Part shown: positions 22,608-29,691 of the stretch, piece by piece | Position numbering within the stretch: the first letter of the stretch is position 1 | How the letters are laid out: every line of letters starts with the position of its first letter | From: CAJJBL01 sp964519035 | Lineage (GTDB): Bacteria > Pseudomonadota > Alphaproteobacteria > Puniceispirillales > Marisalimonadaceae | Assembly (NCBI GenBank): GCA_964519035.1 | Contig: CAZFKZ010000022.1 | Location: forward strand, 1 to 29,691 | DNA length: 29,691 nucleotides | Reading direction: 5' to 3' | The notes under the pieces: model-generated | Told to the model about the DNA's origin: nothing | The model's database searches: none | The model's input: only the letters and a program-made list of their open reading frames with translations | Made by a program: the position numbers and the translations under genes

Positions 22608-24221
22608 TTATACGCCTTTTAATGTTGTTTTAACCCCTCCTCCAACACATGTTTTTTTATCATTGTATAGATTATATGCCTCAATAGACCCTCCGTGAGC
22701 ATTAATAATTTGTTTAGAAATAAATAACCCCAAACCAGAATGATTCCCAAAAGTTTCATTCTTTGGTCTTTCCGTATAAAACCTATCAAATATTTTTTCT
22801 TGTGCACCTTCAGGAAAACCTGGGCCACAATCTTCTACAGAAATAATTATGTTATTTAGGTCTTTTTTTAAATTAATTTTAATTACATCATTTTTATCTG
22901 AAAAAGAAACTGCATTTTCTATCAAATTATCAAAGACTTGAGCTATACGATTTTCATTTCCCATAAAGTAAATAAAGTTTTCTTCTTTAAAAAAAGAAAT
23001 TTTACACTTTATTGTTGTTGCTCTTATCTCAATCAAAGTATTTAGCAATTCTACTATATTTATATTTTTCATTTCAATTCTAGACAATTCTGCATCTAGC
23101 CTTGACGCTGCAGAAATATCATTAATTAATCTATCAATTCTTTGAATATCATTTTGAATTACTTTAAATAATTTTTGTTGCTCTTTAGCATTTTGGATTT
23201 TACTGATAGTCTCTGTAGCAGATCTAATAGATGTAATTGGATTTTTTAACTCATGAGCAACATCTGCTGCAAAATTAGCGATATGATCTACTCTAGATTG
23301 TAATTCCTTAGTCATTTTAGAAAATGATCTAGCAAGATCTCCAATTTCATCTTTCCTGAGTTCAAATACAGATGAACCAGTTCTTTTTAAGGTTTTATCC
23401 TCAGATATCTTATCTGCTTCATGAGCTAACTTTATAATTGGAGTAGTTATAGATTTTCCAAAATACAGACTTAAACTTAATGTAGCAAAAAGTATTAGAC
23501 CAAAAGCCTTAAAAAGCTCAATTTCTAAATCTAATAGCTCTTGTTCAATTTTTTCACCTGAAACTGAAAGAAGTACTACTCCTCTAACCATCCTTACATT
23601 TTTAATAGGCAAAGCTATAAATAAATGTAATTTGCCATTTTTATCTTTTCTTAAAGCTTTTGTATTCATTCCCTTTAAAGCATTAAGAACCTCTGGAAAA
23701 TCATTTAAAGTAAAAATAGGATTGTCTTTGAAAAATGGCAGTTCTAATGGCCTTGAAATCCATTTAGAAAATAATGAAACTATATTCGCAAAGTAATTCT
23801 TCACTTCATATTTTGTGTCTACTAGTGGTAGAGGACTAATTTTAACAAGTGGAGCATACTTCATACTACTTTTGGTGTCCGCAATCAAATCCCCATATAT
23901 ATTGATAATTTGAGCTCTAATATTAGAACCATATTCTACTTTAGGTATTAATCCTTGGAGAGCAGGACTTGAAATTAAATTTTTCTCTATAAGACTATAT
24001 TGGTTTTCAGCTAGGGCTAGAGCTTTTGTAAGAGTTAATCCTTGCCTTTCGAGTGCTGCAAATTCAGACCTGATAAGAATATCTTGATATTTATTGAAAT
24101 ATATAATGATTATAGGATATAATAAAACAGGTAATAAAATAATTACAAGTATCCTCATTTTCAACGGAAAATAAAAATTACACAGATAATTATTTAAAAT
24201 TTTTATATAAATTAATTTCAA
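22608..24221 (-). CDS. chvG: ChvG/ExoS-type sensor histidine kinase
   Basis: This membrane sensor kinase has up to 537 residues. Membrane segment 1 lies at about 24-42 and segment 2 near 236-256, flanking an extracytoplasmic sensor region. A HAMP linker follows, then the phosphorylated His323 in VAHELKNPITS and an ATPase domain with NLIENA, DCGPGFP and GLGLFISKQI. In alphaproteobacteria ChvG responds to acid or envelope stress and phosphorylates ChvI. The open frame begins at a TTG (24221), 15 bases after the chvI stop; the first ATG (24158) would start at MRILVII. The residues before it (FPLK) resemble the conserved SPLT just before segment 1 in homologues, so the upstream start is kept, with moderate certainty. 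hprK and the ptsH-type genes that often follow chvG are absent; ahcY comes next. Confidence 0.88.
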   Translation of the reverse strand: MKLIYIKILNNYLCNFYFPLKMRILVIILLPVLLYPIIIIYFNKYQDILIRSEFAALERQGLTLTKALALAENQYSLIEKNLISSPALQGLIPKVEYGSNIRAQIINIYGDLIADTKSSMKYAPLVKISPLPLVDTKYEVKNYFANIVSLFSKWISRPLELPFFKDNPIFTLNDFPEVLNALKGMNTKALRKDKNGKLHLFIALPIKNVRMVRGVVLLSVSGEKIEQELLDLEIELFKAFGLILFATLSLSLYFGKSITTPIIKLAHEADKISEDKTLKRTGSSVFELRKDEIGDLARSFSKMTKELQSRVDHIANFAADVAHELKNPITSIRSATETISKIQNAKEQQKLFKVIQNDIQRIDRLINDISAASRLDAELSRIEMKNINIVELLNTLIEIRATTIKCKISFFKEENFIYFMGNENRIAQVFDNLIENAVSFSDKNDVIKINLKKDLNNIIISVEDCGPGFPEGAQEKIFDRFYTERPKNETFGNHSGLGLFISKQIINAHGGSIEAYNLYNDKKTCVGGGVKTTLKGV

Positions 24222-24236
24222 AGCTTATTTTTATTG

Positions 24237-24926
24237 TTAAACATCTCTATACCTATAGCCCACTCCATATAAAGTCTCAATGCTATCAAATTCTTTATCA
24301 ATAACTCTAAATTTTCTTCTCATCCTTTTTATATGACTATCAATTGTTCTATCATCAACATAAATAGTTTCCCCATATGCTATGTCAATTAATTGATCTC
24401 TATTTTTCACAAGGCCTGGTCTTAAAGCTAATGAATGTAGAATTAAGAACTCTGTAACTGTTAATCTAATTTCATCTTCTTTCCATTTACATAAATGGCG
24501 ATCTGGATCCAATGATAAATCACCTCTTTTAATTAATTGATTACTCTGATTAGAATCCTTTAACGAACCTCTTCTTAAAACTGCTCTGATTCTTTCAATC
24601 AACAGTTTTTGAGAAAATGGCTTTGTAATATAGTCATCAGCTCCCATTCTAAGACCAATAGCTTCATCTAATTCATCATCTTTACTGGTTAGAAATATTA
24701 CTGGTAAATCGCTAAAATTTCTTAATTGTTGGAGTACTTGCATGCCGTCTAAACGTGGCATTTTAATGTCTAATATTGCAATATCAGGTTTATTTCTTTG
24801 CAAGGCTATTAAACCCTTTTCGCTATCTGTAAAAGATTCAACTTCCCAACCCTCAGCCCGCAACGAGAGTGATACAGACATAAGAATATTGCTATCATCA
24901 TCAATAAGGATTATTTTTTCACTCAT
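24237..24926 (-). CDS. chvI: ChvI-type response regulator (OmpR family)
   Basis: This 229-residue regulator has a receiver domain with acidic pocket Asp10/Asp11, phosphorylated Asp53 (ILDIKMP), Thr80 (FLTSKDD) and Lys102 (ITKPF). A winged-helix DNA-binding domain (about 125-229) follows, with LTVTEFLILHSLALRPG, DDRTIDSHIKRMRRKF and the ending YGVGYRY. ALRRG links the two parts. Family resemblance and the downstream sensor kinase point to ChvI, which controls envelope and acid-stress genes in alphaproteobacteria. AAGGA lies nine bases before the ATG. The 108-base gap to the polA stop holds no convincing terminator. Confidence 0.92.
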   Translation of the reverse strand: MSEKIILIDDDSNILMSVSLSLRAEGWEVESFTDSEKGLIALQRNKPDIAILDIKMPRLDGMQVLQQLRNFSDLPVIFLTSKDDELDEAIGLRMGADDYITKPFSQKLLIERIRAVLRRGSLKDSNQSNQLIKRGDLSLDPDRHLCKWKEDEIRLTVTEFLILHSLALRPGLVKNRDQLIDIAYGETIYVDDRTIDSHIKRMRRKFRVIDKEFDSIETLYGVGYRYRDV

Positions 24927-25034
24927 AAATCAGTCCTTAACTTAATTATTATAAAATTTCACCATCATATATAAATTCATAATTAAGGTTTATTCAAGAT
25001 TAATTTAGGTTAATTTATGTTCTAAAAATCCAGC

Positions 25035-27890
25035 TCAATGAGCTTCTGCCCAATTATTACCCAAACCAACATCTACTTTCAAATTTACATTAAGAGGAAA
25101 CATAGGTAAATTTGCATTCTCCATAATTGGCAAAATAACATTTTGCATTTCAGAAATTTTATCTTTATTTATTTCAAATACCAATTCATCGTGTACCTGC
25201 ATTAACATTGATACATCTTGAGATACATTCTCTAATTTTCTGTGGATCAAAACCATAGCATTCTTGATTATATCAGCAGCTGTTCCTTGGATAGGTGCAT
25301 TTATTGCTTGTCGTTCAGCAAAAGCTCTTAAATTCTGGTTTTTTGCATCACCACCACTTATATATAATCGTCTTTTTAATAATGTTTCAACAAAACCATT
25401 TTCATGAAAATTACTTTTTGTTTCTTCCATATAATCTTTAATTCTTGGAAATCTTTTAAAATATGACATTATAAATTCTTTTGCTTCATTAGAAGAACAT
25501 TTCAGTTGTTTGGCTAAACCATATGGAGAAATTCCATAAATAATACCAAAGTTTATTGCCTTAGCCTTTCTTCTTAAATCTGAAGTCATTTCATTTATTG
25601 GTATATTAAAAACTTTAGAAGCTGTGTCAGCATGAATATCTAGATCCTGATTAAATGCTTCTAACATTACCTTTTCATCGGCAATATGAGCAATAAGCCT
25701 AAGCTCTATTTGAGAATAATCCATAGAGACTAAAGCAAAACCTTCTTTCGCCTCAAAAGCTGTCCTAATCAACTTGCCTTCATCAGTTCTGATTGGAATA
25801 TTTTGTAGATTGGGATTTGATGACGATAATCGGCCAGTACTTGCAGCTACCATAGAGTAACTAGTGTGCACCCTATTTGTTTCTGAATTAATCTGTGTAA
25901 CCAAAGCATCTGAATATGTGCTTTTTAACTTAGAAAAATGTCTCCAGTCTAAAATAAGCTTCCCTATTTCATGACCATCATTAGAAATATTTTCTATAAT
26001 ATCAACACTAGTTTGCCATGATCCATTTTTTGACCTTTTTCCTCCTTCGATTTTCATTTGTTCAAATAAAATTTCTCCTAACTGTTTCGGAGAACCTACA
26101 TTAAATTTATTTCCAGTAATTTCAAAAATTTTGTTTTCTAAACTATCAATTGATATAGACAAATTATATGAAATATCTCGTAATTTTTTTGGATTAACTA
26201 AAATACCTATATGTTCCATATTTTTTAAAACATTTATCAATGGATTTTCTAATCTTTTATAAACAGTTAACTTTTTATCCTCAATTACCCTTGGCAAAAG
26301 ACATTTATAAAGCTCTAATGTTACATCAGCATCTTCAGCAGCATAGTTTAATGCATCAGCTGGAGATATTTCATTAAATCTAATTTGATTTTTACCCTTT
26401 CCACAAACATCTTCATATTTAATAGTTTGATAATCTAATTCTCTCATAGCCAGATCATCCAGTTTATGATTAGACACCCTTCCTGCATCTACAACATAAG
26501 ACAAACACATAGTATCGGTAACAGGAAATATATTAATATTACCATTATTTTTTTGATTCAGCACTAAGGCATCATATTTAATATTATGCCCAACTTTTAA
26601 AATAGAACGATCTTCTAACAACGGTTTTATTTTTTCAATAACTTGATCAAAAGGTATTTGTTCATAAGTTTTATTATTATCTGAAAGTAAATCTGCTTGA
26701 TTATCAATAAAATCGTTACCATGCCTTATGGGTATATAACATGCCTTTCCTGTATCATATGATAAAGATATACCAACCAACATTGCAGTTTTAGCATCCA
26801 AAGAAGTTGTTTCACAATCTATGGCTATAACTGAATTTAAATAACATTTATTAATAAATTCTAATAACTGTGAAATATTTAAGATCAATTCATAATTTTT
26901 GATAGCTTTTGAAAAATTTGTATTATATGCATTTTTAATATTATTATCTTGGCTATTTTCCATTTTGGTATCGTGATTACTTTTACTATTTTCTAACTTT
27001 TGTAGTAGTCTTTTGAAACCGTGTAACTCAAGAAAAGGTATTATTTTTTCTGAATCTAATACTGGACTGATTTCTAATTCATCTATTGATGTAATAATAG
27101 GTACATCTTTTCTTAAGCTTACTAAATCTCTAGATAATAGAGCTTGATCAGAAAACTCTATAAGATTTTCTCTTCTTTTATTTTGTTTGATTTCAGGAGC
27201 TCTTAATAATAATTGATCTAAATTTCCAAAGGAGTTTATCAACTCTGCTGCAATTTTAAGTCCAATACCTGGAACTCCAGGAATATTATCACTACTGTCA
27301 CCTGCTAAAGATTGAACATCAATTACCTTATTAGGGAAAACACCAAATTTTTCAAAGACCTTTTGATCATTAATCCAAACCTGCTTCATTGGATCCAACA
27401 TCAGGGTATTATTATCAACCAGTTGCATCAAATCTTTATCACTAGATATAATAATTGCTTTTTTATTAGCGGCAGGAGCTAATCTGGCATAAGTGGCTAT
27501 TAAATCGTCAGCTTCGAAGCCTTCCATTTCGATTACTGGCAAGCCTATTGCTCTTGTGGCATCTCTTATTAAATCAAATTGAGGTATTAACTCTTCAGGT
27601 GGAGAGCTTCTATTTGCTTTATATTCTTCATATATATCATTTCTAAAAGTTTTTCTAGAAACATCAAATACTACAGCAACATATTTAGGTTTCATATCAT
27701 CCATTAACTTCATTAACATACTAGTGAAGCCAAAAACTGCATTTACAGGCACACCATTACTATTAGTCATTGGAGGCAAACCATAAAAAGCTCTAAAAAT
27801 ATAACCTGATCCATCTACCAAAATCAAATTATTAGGATCACCTGGTTTAAAAATAGAAGCATCATCTTTGTTATCTTGATTTAGTTGCAT
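25035..27890 (-). CDS. polA: DNA polymerase I
   Basis: This 951-residue enzyme has three intact parts. The 5'-3' nuclease (about 15-300) shows DGSGYIFRAFYG, EGFEADDLIA, SSDKDLMQL and the helix-hairpin-helix GVPGIGLKIA. The proofreading 3'-5' exonuclease (about 345-540) keeps the DxE of AIDCETTSL and the YAAEDADVT motif near its end, so proofreading is probably active. The polymerase has motif A MDYSQIELR (around 723), motif B RRKAKAINFGIIYG (around 777) and motif C QVHDELVFE with Asp901. A phenylalanine in the O-helix (NFG), as in E. coli, implies discrimination against dideoxynucleotides. It fills gaps in repair and removes Okazaki primers. No Shine-Dalgarno sequence is visible before the ATG. 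It is divergent from the ABC ATPase gene. Confidence 0.97.
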   Translation of the reverse strand: MQLNQDNKDDASIFKPGDPNNLILVDGSGYIFRAFYGLPPMTNSNGVPVNAVFGFTSMLMKLMDDMKPKYVAVVFDVSRKTFRNDIYEEYKANRSSPPEELIPQFDLIRDATRAIGLPVIEMEGFEADDLIATYARLAPAANKKAIIISSDKDLMQLVDNNTLMLDPMKQVWINDQKVFEKFGVFPNKVIDVQSLAGDSSDNIPGVPGIGLKIAAELINSFGNLDQLLLRAPEIKQNKRRENLIEFSDQALLSRDLVSLRKDVPIITSIDELEISPVLDSEKIIPFLELHGFKRLLQKLENSKSNHDTKMENSQDNNIKNAYNTNFSKAIKNYELILNISQLLEFINKCYLNSVIAIDCETTSLDAKTAMLVGISLSYDTGKACYIPIRHGNDFIDNQADLLSDNNKTYEQIPFDQVIEKIKPLLEDRSILKVGHNIKYDALVLNQKNNGNINIFPVTDTMCLSYVVDAGRVSNHKLDDLAMRELDYQTIKYEDVCGKGKNQIRFNEISPADALNYAAEDADVTLELYKCLLPRVIEDKKLTVYKRLENPLINVLKNMEHIGILVNPKKLRDISYNLSISIDSLENKIFEITGNKFNVGSPKQLGEILFEQMKIEGGKRSKNGSWQTSVDIIENISNDGHEIGKLILDWRHFSKLKSTYSDALVTQINSETNRVHTSYSMVAASTGRLSSSNPNLQNIPIRTDEGKLIRTAFEAKEGFALVSMDYSQIELRLIAHIADEKVMLEAFNQDLDIHADTASKVFNIPINEMTSDLRRKAKAINFGIIYGISPYGLAKQLKCSSNEAKEFIMSYFKRFPRIKDYMEETKSNFHENGFVETLLKRRLYISGGDAKNQNLRAFAERQAINAPIQGTAADIIKNAMVLIHRKLENVSQDVSMLMQVHDELVFEINKDKISEMQNVILPIMENANLPMFPLNVNLKVDVGLGNNWAEAH

Positions 27891-28015
27891 ATTTATTCAA
27901 TCTAATTATTTATTTAAGTTTTTAGAAGTATTAATATAAGTTAAATATTTTAAAAAACACCTTACTCGTCTAAAATATAAGTTCCTGTATTTTGAAATTA
28001 GTTCTATAAATGATT

Positions 28016-28063
28016 AATATAGTCTACTTAAAAAATTTGTCATTAACTGTTAAATAAATGACA
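28016..28063 (-). promoter_or_regulatory. Candidate polA promoter overlapping an inverted repeat
   Basis: On the minus strand ATGACA (28038-28043) and TATATT (28016-28021) are 16 bases apart, each five of six to consensus. The -35 box is one arm of a 7-base inverted repeat, TGTCATT (28038-28044) and AATGACA (28057-28063), with TTAACTGTTAA between. This lies in the 210-base gap shared by polA and the divergent ABC gene and could be an operator for either. The leader to polA would be about 120 bases, in which I see no further structure. Confidence 0.3.
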
Positions 28064-28100
28064 CATTAAATAAACTCTAAATATTAAATTAGGAAAACAG

Positions 28101-29051
28101 ATGTCATCTGATAATTGGGAAATACCTAAAAATAAATTAGCTTTAGAGCTTAAAAATATTACTAAATATTATAACCATAATAAAAATATAGCTTTAGATG
28201 ATATTTCTTTAGAAATTAAAGTGGGAAGTATATTTGGTTTGTTAGGACCTAATGGGGCTGGCAAATCAACGCTAATTAATATAATTTCAGGAACAGTTTT
28301 CAAAACCTCTGGCCAAGTTAGAATTTGGGATATCGACATTGATAAAGAAAGAAAACAATCCAAATTAGCAGTGGGTATTGTTCCTCAAGAATTAAATATT
28401 GATGCTTTTTTTACTCCTTATGAGCTATTAGATTTGCACTCTGGAATGTTTAACGTTCCAAAAATAGATAGAAAGGTTAATCAGTTATTAAAGTTAATGG
28501 ATTTAAGTGACAAAGCCAAAGCTTACAGTAGAAATTTATCAGGAGGAATGAGAAGACGATTATTAGTTGCAAAAGCGATGGTTCATACTCCTCCTATTTT
28601 AATACTTGATGAGCCTACTGCAGGAGTTGATGTTGAATTAAGACAAAAATTATGGAATCATTTTAAAGAGTTAAATAAACTTGGAGTTACAATCATTCTA
28701 ACAACTCATTATTTAGAAGAAGCTGAAAATCTTTGTGATCATATAGCTATAATCAATCATGGCAAAATTGTTGCAAATGAATCTAAAAACACACTTTTAA
28801 AAAAGTTAAATGAAAAAAAGATATATGTTAAACTTGATAAAGAGTTAAGTAAAAAATCTGAACAATCTCTCAAAAAAATTGGAACCTTAAAAATAAATGG
28901 AAAAGAAATACAAATCAATTTTAGACCAAACAAAATTTCAATGAAAAATGTTATTAAAATTATTTATGAGGCTAATTTAGATATTATTGATTTATCGACA
29001 AAGGATGTTAGCCTTGAAGATGTTTTTATTAATATTACTAGTGGCAAATAG
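28101..29051 (+). CDS. ABC transporter ATP-binding protein (YadG/ABC-2 type)
   Basis: This 316-residue ATPase has Walker A GPNGAGKS (49-56), Q-loop Gln96 (IVPQEL), signature LSGGMRRRL (146-154), Walker B with Asp170/Glu171 (LILDEPTAG) and an H-loop in LTTHYLEEAE. The C-terminal 80 residues form the extra regulatory-like region of ABC-2 exporters such as YadG, ending LSTKDVSLEDVFINITSG. It would drive a separate membrane permease, normally the next gene; here the next gene is a GIY-YIG protein, so the permease must be elsewhere or absent. Substrate is unknown. AGGA lies seven bases before the ATG. Confidence 0.9.
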   Translation: MSSDNWEIPKNKLALELKNITKYYNHNKNIALDDISLEIKVGSIFGLLGPNGAGKSTLINIISGTVFKTSGQVRIWDIDIDKERKQSKLAVGIVPQELNIDAFFTPYELLDLHSGMFNVPKIDRKVNQLLKLMDLSDKAKAYSRNLSGGMRRRLLVAKAMVHTPPILILDEPTAGVDVELRQKLWNHFKELNKLGVTIILTTHYLEEAENLCDHIAIINHGKIVANESKNTLLKKLNEKKIYVKLDKELSKKSEQSLKKIGTLKINGKEIQINFRPNKISMKNVIKIIYEANLDIIDLSTKDVSLEDVFINITSGK

Positions 29052-29063
29052 AATTAACAATAA

Positions 29064-29312
29064 ATGAGTTGGATTGTTTATATGTTAGAATGTGGTGATA
29101 ACTCAATCTACACTGGTATTACTAATAATATTAATGAAAGGCTAAGAAAGCATCAAAATGGTAATGGCGCCAAATATCTTAGAGGTAGATTACCAATCAA
29201 GCTTATGCATAAAGAATTTTTTGTAAATAGAAGTGAAGCAACAAAAAGAGAACTTATTATAAAAAAAATGAACTCTAAAGAAAAAAGAATATTAATTAAT
29301 TCTAATTGTTAA
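29064..29312 (+). CDS. GIY-YIG nuclease-domain protein (UPF0213/YhbQ-like)
   Basis: This 82-residue protein is a single GIY-YIG domain. The two signature strands are VYMLEC (5-10) and IYTGITNN (15-22), followed by the conserved Arg in ERLRKHQ and the metal-binding Glu in SEATKREL. The size and composition match the small stand-alone YhbQ/UPF0213 family, implicated by homology in DNA metabolism but without an agreed role. It lies 12 bases after the ABC ATPase gene and 24 bases before the next gene, so the three may share a transcript. Confidence 0.9.
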   Translation: MSWIVYMLECGDNSIYTGITNNINERLRKHQNGNGAKYLRGRLPIKLMHKEFFVNRSEATKRELIIKKMNSKEKRILINSNC

Positions 29313-29336
29313 ATATTAAAAGGAAAAGAGGTTATT

Positions 29337-29681
29337 ATGTCAAAATCTAAATATATTTTTATAGTTTCAATGAATGTAAAAAAAGAATTTGAAGACTTAT
29401 TTAATGAAGTTTACGATGATGAACATATACCTTACCTCATGAAGGTTCCTGGGGTAAATAATGTAACAAGAGGAAAAGGCCTTCCTTTTCTATTTTCAAT
29501 TGCAGGTGAAACAAAGGAAATGGAAGCGTCTAATCAAAAATTTATTGCCATGTATGAAATAGACAACCCCGATGTTGTCAAAAGTTCTGAATGGTCAGTG
29601 GCAGTTGAAAAAGGGAGATGGAGCACTCATGTCAGGCAACATACATCTGATAGAAGTCATTTCATGTATGAATATATATAG
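29337..29681 (+). CDS. Small predicted dimeric alpha/beta-barrel protein
   Basis: This 114-residue protein has no recognised function. The pattern FEDLFNEVYDDEHIPYLMKVPGV followed by RG and later FIAMYEID resembles the 'YDEEHIP...VPG' arrangement of small ferredoxin-like dimeric barrel proteins (EthD, Dabb and DUF4286-type families). Such proteins bind small hydrophobic molecules or act on polyketide-like substrates, but many are uncharacterised. No membrane segment or signal peptide is present. AGAGG precedes the ATG by about six bases. It is the last gene in the window and probably cotranscribed with the GIY-YIG gene. Confidence 0.75.
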   Translation: MSKSKYIFIVSMNVKKEFEDLFNEVYDDEHIPYLMKVPGVNNVTRGKGLPFLFSIAGETKEMEASNQKFIAMYEIDNPDVVKSSEWSVAVEKGRWSTHVRQHTSDRSHFMYEYI

Positions 29682-29691
29682 TCTTATTAAA

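Noticed and set aside
22619..22828. Small minus-strand frame over the end of chvG
   Set aside because: Overlaps the conserved ATPase end of the kinase in another frame; nothing supports it.

Overview
The window looks like core chromosome of a free-living, AT-rich (by eye roughly 30% GC) alphaproteobacterium with a streamlined genome. The signs are alphaproteobacterial gene blocks (aroA-cmk-rpsA-ihfB next to a TIGR02300 zinc-ribbon gene and tRNA-Ala; trpF-trpB-trpA-accD-folC-trxA; ahcY-tsaE; a ChvI/ChvG-type two-component pair), very short spacers, abutting convergent genes and frequent TTG starts. A marine, small-genome lineage is my inference; genus or order cannot be set from this sequence alone. 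There are 32 protein genes (one cut by the left edge) and one tRNA. I see no rRNA, CRISPR array, transposase, prophage or toxin-antitoxin module. No gene-free stretch exceeds about 230 bases.

Layout. 1-801 (minus): a flavoprotein reductase running off the left edge, and a separate flavodoxin-like gene; together they look like a split CysJ-type sulfite reductase flavoprotein. 1033-2752: uppP, convergent with an NDUFA9-like epimerase gene. 2879-6326 (plus): rnd, lptC-lptA-lptB (LPS export) and ptsN. 6334-9116 (minus): a metabolic trio of 2-hydroxyacid dehydrogenase, HpaI-type aldolase and GhrA-like reductase, lying downstream of tRNA-Ala(GGC) and the TIGR02300 gene. 9737-13948 (plus): aroA-cmk, rpsA with a structured leader, ihfB. 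13989-18847 (plus): trpF, trpB, trpA, accD, folC. 18853-22525 (minus): ahcY, tsaE, an sbcB-like exonuclease gene and trxA. 22608-24926 (minus): chvI then chvG. 25035-27890 (minus): polA. 28101-29681 (plus): an ABC ATPase without its permease, a GIY-YIG protein and a small predicted alpha/beta-barrel protein.

The genes serve envelope building (uppP, lptCAB), aromatic amino acid, fatty acid and folate synthesis (aroA, trp, accD, folC), translation and tRNA modification (rpsA, tRNA-Ala, tsaE), methyl-cycle housekeeping (ahcY), DNA maintenance (polA, sbcB, ihfB), redox (trxA, split flavoprotein) and envelope sensing (ChvGI).

I found no convincing new multi-gene system. The strongest unexpected signal is in tsaE: the reading frame breaks at a run of ten A, yet the missing C-terminal third, including the Glu-Trp motif, continues intact in the -1 frame. 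Next are the split CysJ-like flavoprotein, a two-hairpin leader before rpsA, a palindrome inside the likely ahcY promoter, an sbcB-like gene where other alphaproteobacteria keep amgK-murU-addBA, and loss of rpoN/hpf and hprK/ptsH from otherwise conserved neighbourhoods.
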